DNA of 64,000 nt from Ulota crispa (lineage: Eukaryota; Streptophyta; Bryopsida; Orthotrichales; Orthotrichaceae): the NCBI GenBank assembly GCA_963920765.1, contig OY987244.1:498501-562500 (forward strand). Reading direction: 5' to 3'. Both the position numbers and the translations under genes were made by a program. Under the pieces are notes generated by a model. The model was not told where the DNA came from. It did no database searches and worked only from the letters and a program-made list of their open reading frames with translations. Shown here piece by piece: positions 56,696 through 64,000 of the stretch; positions within the stretch are counted from its first letter, which is position 1; every line of letters begins with the position of its first letter.

Positions 56696-57581
56696 ACACT
56701 CTAGAATGCATGCAGATGTGAGAAATATGAATAGAAATGTCCGTGTGTGCCAATTCATCAAACCACCTAACACTAGTAATTTTCATCCAAATTTTGGTGC
56801 ACCTAATGTTTGTTTGAATAGGAATTGGTATGCTCCTTCGCTTCTACACCCATTTAGGTGTTTTAAGTAACAAGTGTCAAATGGGGTCAGATTTTGGCAA
56901 AAAAATAGCTCAAAAGAACTTCCTTGCATTTACATACTGCAATTTTTAATAGAAAGATTTTGAAACATATCTTAGAAGTATAGTCACGAAGACAAATCCC
57001 TTTTGACATTTGACCAGCCATTTAGCACCTAATGTTCATTGTATTCTACTTCTTGCATTTGCATAACATTCAGTACCTGAAGAGAGGCTGCCTTTCCCTC
57101 TCTTCAGGTATTGTCCACGAACTTCATTTTGACAAAAAAAAAAAATTAATAATTTTCTGACACGTCTAGCCCCCTCGACGTGTGTGCACTAAACTAAACC
57201 TCCTTTTCATAAACTTTGACAATTTCAATCAAGTGTCCACATAGCTAAAGAAGGGTGTGGAATATTTCACACCATTCTCTTGGAGGGAGGCCAGCCTTTA
57301 CTAGTGCTACTGAATGTTATGTGAGTGCATGCTTATCAAGAAACAATTTTTTTTGATTTTCCGGCAATTATAGGTACAATGTATGACTACATATAGTACA
57401 ATTTTGTTGTCTCAACGAGGTCTATACAATTATGCTGTTCTCCAATTCCACATTGTCCACCATTTCTGTGTGGAATACGTTTTTTCAACTGGACATGGAT
57501 TCTGATTACAAATCTACTTTAATTAAGTTTTGTCCTGCCTTCAACTACGAATTCTCAAATATGTTTAGATCACATTCATAT
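56696..57581. other. Spacer with a short perfect hairpin
   Basis: AT-rich; no gene recognised. It holds the hairpin at 57074-57110. Confidence 0.45.
57074..57110. repeat. Perfect 14-bp stem hairpin
   Basis: TACCTGAAGAGAGG and its exact complement are separated by a 9-base loop, in otherwise AT-rich DNA. Confidence 0.8.
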
Positions 57582-58224
57582 TTAACCCCTAAATGCCTAT
57601 GGCACCAAATTTTGGTGTTGTCAATACTTTGAAGTTCACCAAATCTAACTAAGTTGCTATTTTTAGTATTTTACATTTTTGTAATGTTCTTCTTGAAGTC
57701 TAGTTTTAGCATCAAAAATCTGATTTTGAAAATGATTGTTTATGATTTTTCTATTTAAGATTTTGTACAAGGATCTTGATGTTCCTTAGTGTTGAGAGCT
57801 CTTTGAAATGAGCCTCAATTACACTAGATCTTGGAGAAAAATTTACACTAAAACTTTATTAAAATAAATAAATTAGAAGAGATTTTGAAAAACCGTAAAG
57901 TGATTGGAGTTACATATAATGTGTTCTCTAACATTATATTTCTTTGGTGACCAATTTTTAGATTGAACATGTGAAAAAAGGATTGAAAGATTACAAGTCA
58001 TATTTGCAATTTTAACACCCTCATGATCAAACATTATAATCTTTCAATCCATAAGTGACATTGTTGTGTTTTTTTTTTGTATGTAACCTCTAACATATCT
58101 AGTTTGAATTTGTACATTTACAATCTTAAAAAATTTGAGACAACTTATTACAATGTTGGCTTTTTGTTCAAACGAGAGAAAATTCCTAGAAGCTCAAAAA
58201 AGGCCTCAGGCATTTAGGGGTTAA
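57582..58224 (+). mobile_element. TTAA-flanked MITE, family C copy 3
   Basis: The left end is TTAACCCCTAAATGCCTATG. The right end, on the minus strand, is TTAACCCCTAAATGCCTGAG. Similar along its length to copy 2. Its right-hand TTAA supplies the TA into which family E copy 3 is inserted. Confidence 0.9.
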
Positions 58225-58629
58225 GGTAGGAGCACCCATGGGCATCACGTTCCCATGGGCGTGACTTGATTAAAATCCCAACTCCGCTGCTTTTGTTCCT
58301 TGTTTTGTCATAATAGGAAAACATGGCAATGCTTGGTGGCAGTAGATTGGCCAAGTTGTGGATACCGAGGCCTTGGTTTTGATAATAACTGAAGGTAGTA
58401 AGAGGCTCCATGATGCATGGTTTAAGCTCACTCTGTCAACACCCATGGATAAGAAACTATGTAGCACTTTAAATAAATTGCACAAATAAATGATCATGTA
58501 AGGAAAATTTTTAACAAATCCAATATTTTTTATTTCCACTTCCTAACCTAAAAGCATTAATTTCAAGCCTATTTCATAACCTCATATACCCTAAAATAGA
58601 AAGTTTCTTGGTTATGGGTGCTCCTACCT
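58224..58629 (+). mobile_element. TA-flanked MITE, family E copy 3
   Basis: TIR AGGTAGGAGCACCCATGGGC on the left; on the right, read on the minus strand, AGGTAGGAGCACCCATAACC. TA flanks at 58222-58223 and 58630-58631. The interior differs largely from copies 1 and 2, so the family is held together mainly by its termini. ORFs inside are short and not recognised. Confidence 0.85.
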
Positions 58630-59165
58630 TAGTAAACATTCAAGAGAGTCACACACGGGGACAGTGGCATTCAACAATTCATAGCACAATAATGAATGGA
58701 AATATAGAAAATCAAAAACATTACAAGTGTGTAGTAAGTATGAATTTTTTTTGTGCAAGGGTAAGAGTAAAAGGTAAGATTTGTGAGATTTAGAGTTGAC
58801 GATGAAATTAGGACGTGTAGTTGCGTCATTCAGTTGGTAATGTAATATTGTTTATAATTTTCGTTGTTATCGTAAGGCAGTATTTGGGGAGAAATTTTAA
58901 CTTCGCTGGCTAAAATCCAGCATTTCTTATTTTTGACCAGTTTTCCAGATGCATGCACCAGGTATTTCTTATACATTTTCGAAGTTTATGTTGTAATATA
59001 CTATAATTAGGTTATTCTGAAGATCTAGCTAGTTTTGTATTTGATCATTTCAATTTTCATTTGTTTTTTTACAATTTCAATTGGTTGACAATATAATGGA
59101 TGCAAATGCAAATTCTCTTGGAACATTGTTCCAAGGTCCCAAATATGATAACATGTAATCATTGA
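58630..59165. repeat. Spacer with second copy of an unclassified repeat
   Basis: Bases 58885-58960 and 59065-59120 are related to 21795-21850 and 22370-22440. Nothing else recognised. Confidence 0.4.
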
Positions 59166-59957
59166 TTTAGGAAAAATATAAAAAATGCTCATCAATTATT
59201 TTAAAATATCAGATGTACCGTTATGCTACTTGAAATATAAAAAACACCCCTAGTTTTGTGTAAGAATATAAATTATACACTTGGCTATCTTTGAGAATAT
59301 CATAAGTACTCCTAGTTTTCTTGTTCCAACACAATATTCTTTAATTTGGGAAAAACAGGGGTCCCAATTTGTTTTCCCCTCAAACCCAAAAAGTTACTTT
59401 AAAACCAGATTTGAAGGTATCATATTCAATCTGAGCTACTAAGATTTTTTTTCCTCTCAAATCCCTCCTCTTAAGCAAGGGCACGTGTTGGTTTGAGGTG
59501 ATCACCTCAAACTTCCTGACTCAATTCTTGAAAGTCCCAAAATGTACCAATTTCCCAAATTAACAAATATTGTGATTTCCTCTTTATTGTAGATTTTTGT
59601 AAATATTGGGATGACAACAAAAACTACAATGCAATCAATTCATGGGTTTTAACCAAAATAGAATTACATTAAAAAAAATCCTATATATAGCATGAAGTGC
59701 TTGCTTCCAAGGTTTGAGTTGCATTCAACTAGCATCAACTACATTGTAATTTCCATTTTCATCCTAGTATTTACAAAAATTTGCAATAAAAAGGAACAAG
59801 AAAACTAGGGGTATGTATGATATTTTGAAAGATAACCAAGGATATAATTTTTCTTTTTACACAAAAATATGTGTGTTTTTTATATATCAAATTATATAGG
59901 GATAATTTTGATAGTTTGAAATAATTAAGGGGTTTTTTTAAATATTTTCCCTATAAT
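59166..59957. mobile_element. Foldback element with arms of about 170 bases, interrupted
   Basis: The left arm (to about 59338, with 'aaaacacccctagttttgtg' and 'actcctagttttcttgttcc') is the reverse complement of the right arm (about 59790-59957, 'aacaagaaaactaggggtat'). The interior is interrupted by the palindromic MITE at 59340-59575. It belongs to the same type as the arms at 1-300. Confidence 0.8.
59340..59575 (+). mobile_element. Palindromic MITE, copy 1 (nested)
   Basis: The ends are inverted ('aatttgggaaaaacaggggt' against 'ccaatttcccaaatt') and the centre carries GAGGTGATCACCTC. A reverse-complement copy is at 60600-60826; the two share 'gaaggtatca', the CACGTGTTG run and 'cttag..ttttcccc'-type segments. 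Confidence 0.75.
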
Positions 59958-60599
59958 CAACGTATTTAAACATTTGTTACGTACATCTAAGAATGTGGGG
60001 GTAGAATGACACACCAAGAATGGTAGCAAATGGGCAAAAGATATTTTGGTTCAAAGGAACAAGATTGTAAGTTTCCTTCAGGAACTATAATGCCAATCAT
60101 GAGGTGGTCGTTCTATTTAAGAGTTCTACTAGTAATACTATCATTGTGTTTATTCTACTACTGTTATGTTTATTCCAAAAGTGACACGTGAAAGGAGTTT
60201 GAATATTTCGTAACTAGCTGAATATGCCATTTGTTTAGTGAAGTTGTATATTAAAATCTAAAATAACCTAGAAATCACTTTGGTTTTCAAAACATTATAA
60301 AATACTTACAAAACATTAGGAGATGTATACAATGAAAAAATATATGTATAAAATATGAAAAGGTCTCTATATGTTTAGGGACATGAAAAATCCATAATTA
60401 CATGAAATCATAGTACATGAGTACTTGAATACATTATTTAAGTAGAATCAGTTCCATAACCAATCTGTGCCGTGTGTTTGTTTTGGTGTTCATGACTATT
60501 ATTGGTGCTCACAAAATTAACATGAAACTAAGAGTATCTTAAAAATAAAAATAAAAAACACTTTTTGAGAGAAATGAAAGTGCATTGCACCAGATTAGG
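59958..60599. other. AT-rich spacer
   Basis: Nothing recognised. Confidence 0.5.
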
Positions 60600-60826
60600 T
60601 AAATTGGGAAAAGAGTACTTTTTGGGACTTTTGAAGGTTTTAGGTGATCACCTAAAATCAAGCCCAATTTTTTTTTTGGGTACACGTGTTGTCACCTAAG
60701 AGGAGGAATTTGCAAGGGGGAAAATCTTAGTGACTTAAACTGAATTTGATACCTTCAAATTTGGTTTAAGGTGACTTCTTTGGATCTAAGTGATGTACAA
60801 ATTGGGACCCTCCGTTTTCCCAATTG
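60600..60826 (-). mobile_element. Palindromic MITE, copy 2 (inverted)
   Basis: Ends TAAATTGGGAAAAGAG and CCGTTTTCCCAATTGA are inverted. The core TAGGTGATCACCTA matches that of copy 1. Opposite orientation to copy 1. Confidence 0.75.
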
Positions 60827-60931
60827 ATTGGATACTTTCCATTCAAAATGAAGGTTTAAATTTGAAGATTTATATATCACGGAAGCTTGAATTTATTGTG
60901 TTGTTCTTTGATATATATATATATATATATA

Positions 60932-61335
60932 GGGAATTACTAAAGTCACACCCAAAATTGCTAACGCCACACCCCTATAAGCATGTATTTTGTAAATTTA
61001 ATGATTTTTTAAAATTCAAGTGGTCCATCATTCATTCAATCAGGGCATTATCACCTTCTTGAAAGAAAGAAAAACAAATACAATTTTTTGTTGAACTTTT
61101 ATTGCACCATTGCTATTTTTTTGATGTAGTTTTGCTTCAAATATTTCAAAACTCATACACTTTTAGTTTCAAATTCAAGCACCTCCATTTTTTTGAATAT
61201 AGCTTGAGATGATATAGGTGAAACAAATCTTTTAATCCAAATTAAAAAAACCAACATGAAATTCTCATAGTTCATGCTCAAAGCAAACCTTGAAGTGTGA
61301 CATTAGCAATTTTGGATGTGACTTTAGCCATTCCC
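60932..61335. mobile_element. MITE with TIR of about 45 bases in an AT run
   Basis: The left end is GGGAATTACTAAAGTCACAC. The right end, on the minus strand, is GGGAATGGCTAAAGTCACAT. The match continues through CCAAAATTGCTAA. It is flanked by TATATATA on both sides, which could be an 8-base target duplication or simply the AT microsatellite it entered. Confidence 0.85.
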
Positions 61336-61998
61336 TATATATATTACCAACAGTTTGTATTAGGATAACTTGTGCCCTTGTTAATAGCCCAGAGCATTAC
61401 AATGCAAATTGCTAATTGCCTCCATCACATTGCAAGTTCATTCCACTTTCATTTTCAAGGTACCCAATCACCCTCATTATATCTACGAGACAAACATAAA
61501 ACGGATCAATAAGGACTCATCTTATTTTGAATGTAAAGGAGATTCCATCGAGATTCAGAATTAAGCTCAAAAATCACATAAATTTAATCTTATAGGGCAA
61601 TTTGAAAAACTAGTTGTATTTACAAAATTCAATGGCTTGACTTAAGAAACTCCTGCAAAGGGATGGCTTTTCATCCATTTTGATGTGTCAGAGCAGTTTT
61701 CAGGCTGCATTGGGGATGCTCCAAGAACATGGCGAAGTTGGATGACATTAGAAAAATGCTCAGTAAGAACTTACGTTCTCAAAACTAAGATAAAACCCAG
61801 GGTGCAAGCTATTATCACCACCTAATCCATCATACCATCCAAAACAAACCAAATAATTGGTTTGACGTGAAAAGAGAGAAAACTCAGAATCTAAACAATA
61901 ATGACACCAGAATGTAAGATATCTATAGAAGTTCAAATGATAGCAAGAGTTCAAGTTGTTCCGTGGCTTCCGCCTCCGTGGTAATCAGCTACAACATA
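61336..61998. other. Spacer
   Basis: No gene or element recognised. Confidence 0.5.
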
Positions 61999-62411
61999 CT
62001 TCCTCTGTCCCTCTAAAAAAAGTCCAAAATGCTTCCTTGCGAAGGATTCATTGTGTTTTTAGCCTTTGTGGTAAAGGCACATGCATTATAGAATTAACAT
62101 ATCATCTATCAAATATATGCAAAATCTCTAGTTTTGATGTTGCTATTTAGGCACCCAAATTTCATACAAAAGTACCATATTTGTGCATGTTGCTAGTTCC
62201 TCATTATTGACGTTCTAAAAATTAATAGCAACAATGATACCTCATATGGGCAAGGCCAAGCTTGGTAGGAGAGGAATGCTCACTAATTGCTTTACTTACC
62301 CTGTGAGATTATTGAACATGACAAATGTCTTCTTAGCGTTTGAAATCAGCAAAAGGGAGCTTTTTAGTGGTACGAGAAATGTGTCTGATTTGGAGCTTTT
62401 TACAAAGGGAG
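61999..62411 (-). mobile_element. Stowaway-like MITE, second copy (inverted)
   Basis: The left end is TA then CTTCCTCTGTCCCTCTAAAA. The right end, on the minus strand, is TA then CTCCCTTTGTAAAAAGCTCC. Bases about 62145-62290 are the reverse complement of 16830-16975 in the element at 16698-17280 ('ggcacccaaatttcat', 'cctcatatgggcaaggccaa'). Confidence 0.8.
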
Positions 62412-63736
62412 TAAAAATGAAATTCAAGAAACCAAAAAACTGCAACATTTAGTAACCAAACAAAAATTTCAAAAGTGAAAACCACCAATCTGGTGCATAT
62501 GGCACAAGCTAAACGAACATAGTATTTCACCAAAGAATAGGAAGCCTGCAAAAATCAGAACATTCCATGCAAAGCGGAGTCTAAATATTTGTTGGTGAGG
62601 AAAGTGAAGTCCCTTTCGAGAAAATGACATTTCACCTTCCTCAACTACAACAATAAAGGCAAAAAAAAAGAGCATGGTATCTGTAAAAACTTTGCTTTTC
62701 TCAACAACAATTTATAGACTCCGTTTTTCTTGAAGTAGTCTGATCTTTGCTTTTGCAGACTTCAAGCTCATATAAACAATGTGTCGTACATATCTGGTCA
62801 ATCCATATGATGATAAGCTAATTGGAAATATTTTGTTGCATTCTACTCTATCCTCATCTGTGAATTTCTATGGAGTTCTATGAAAGAATGAGTGCAGCTT
62901 CTATATTCAAAGAACATTATGGTGCATAACCCTTGAGCATATGTCCAACGTAGATTGTGGTAACTCTGCAAAACGCTCTAAGTAGCTACCTCTGAACCCA
63001 CAATAAAACCACTAATCAAATATGTGAAAAACTGAGCGATGCCGAGCAATAATAGCTTCGTTGCACTTTATTTGGTATTTGAAACCTTGGTTAAATTTTG
63101 GATGCATACATATTCAATATTCATGTACAGATACTCATGCACACAGAAAGAAACCTTAGAATGAAGGTAAATAATCTTGCATGCAAAGGGCCAAGCCTGA
63201 TATCGAGTGACGGAGTAACCATGCCTTCCACGTAGAAAAGGATAGCACAGGCGCTTGGACTTACACAGGATTCTATGATTACTCAACAACAAGCACATAA
63301 TCATACATAAATAGTAGAGCTGCACATGAAACTATGAATTTTTTGGCATACGAAACATGCAACAAGTCATCCACGATACTCAATCAATCAAGGCACATGC
63401 TACACCGGATGAGCATCTGCATTTGCAAAATGCTGCGAACGACAAGCTTCTCAGCGATGGATGACAGCAGGGCGTAGTTTGAGACTTACAATAATAATAT
63501 GATTTCATAGAAGCGTCGGAACCAACACACTCACAAAGAAGTGATAACAAGAATGAGCCAGTTGGGACAAACTATCCTCAAACATTTGGGATCTTCCACA
63601 ACTAAGCCACACGTGCGATGGTACAAAAGGGCAAGAGAAAATTTACAGCAATTACAGACTGAGTCCTTGCACGACGCTTCAATCTCGTCTCTTCATGTGG
63701 TTGTGGTGGAAGGGGAATTGTCACAAAGCTGCCTGC
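62412..63736. other. Spacer and probable 3'UTR of the terminal gene
   Basis: Short ORFs (62469-62675, 63068-63325 minus) have no recognised motif. From about 63400 the composition shifts toward that of transcribed sequence, consistent with the 3'UTR of the minus-strand gene that follows. The 136-codon plus-strand ORF at 63541-63951 is the antisense shadow of that gene. Confidence 0.4.
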
Positions 63737-64000
63737 CTAGAACCAGCTCTTCTTCTCCTTCTCTTCCTCGTCGTCTCCCGACTTCTTTCTGCCGTAGCCG
63801 GAGCTCTCGTCCTCATCCTCACCGTACCCTGACTTCTTTTCGTAGCCGGAGTTGTTGTCCTCGTCGTCGTCGTTCTTCTTCTTGTGACCAAAGAAACCGG
63901 TCCTCTCCTCGCCCTCTTCGCCGGTCTTCTCCTCGTCGTCGTCCTTGTTGAAGTGCTTGTATGCGGCGAATCCAGCGATTCCCAGCACTCCAGCTCCGAC
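63737..64000 (-). CDS. Small charged Gly/Tyr-containing protein, 3' part only
   Basis: The frame is open from the window end (64000) to a stop at 63737-63739, 87 codons, and continues beyond the window. It begins VGAGVLGIAGFAAYKHF, a Gly/Ala-rich hydrophobic helix. Then comes a very acidic and lysine-rich tail with repeats of the form SGYG/SGYEKKSGYG and D/E runs, ending KKSWF. The layout resembles small plant stress-linked proteins with a hydrophobic GAAAYKxH helix and a charged tail, but I do not recognise a named family. The Met at 63988 is only the first ATG in view and may be internal or even a CTG misread; I leave the start open. Confidence 0.65.
   Translation of the reverse strand, partial: VGAGVLGIAGFAAYKHFNKDDDEEKTGEEGEERTGFFGHKKKNDDDEDNNSGYEKKSGYGEDEDESSGYGRKKSGDDEEEKEKKSWF

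Overview
The window reads as nuclear DNA of a land plant. It carries nuclear genes for plastid proteins (a ClpP6-type protease subunit and a plastid-type glucose transporter), a calcineurin B-like calcium sensor, a plant RanBPM-type CTLH subunit and an ES2/DGCR14 splicing factor. Introns are short with GT-AG borders. Exons are fairly GC-rich and lie in very AT-rich spacer. Few introns in some genes, and a chromovirus that looks more like fungal/moss Tcn1-type elements than seed-plant ones, suggest a seed-free plant such as a bryophyte; that last step is inference.

Layout. 1-9.8 kb is gene-free and built from inverted-repeat elements. 11.9-15.7 kb (+) is a 13-exon glucose transporter. 18.2-20.1 kb (-) is the two-exon ES2 gene. 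28.9-29.5 kb (-) is an intronless CBL gene. 32.8-38.7 kb is a complete but decayed Ty3/gypsy chromovirus with matching 224-bp LTRs and a 5-bp target duplication, holding a 200-N assembly gap. 40.5-42.3 kb (+) is the seven-exon clpP6 gene. 45.6-47.0 kb (+) is the single-exon RanBPM gene. 48-63 kb is almost wholly repeats. The last 264 bases (-) hold the 3' part of a small charged, Gly/Tyr-containing protein gene that runs off the window.

The genes are ordinary housekeeping and signalling loci with no sign of working as one system. What stands out is the spacer. At least 16 elements end in TTAA-CCCYTWA... / ...TWARGGG-TTAA and fall into several sequence families. They cover about a fifth of the window, often nested or abutting. 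They look like non-autonomous DNA transposons that use a TTAA target, as piggyBac-type elements do; no transposase is present, so the superfamily is unproven. Around them are TA-flanked Stowaway-like and other MITEs, a CACTA-type MITE, several long foldback elements and minisatellites. The regions upstream of ES2 and CBL also share a repeated leader-like module with telo-box motifs.
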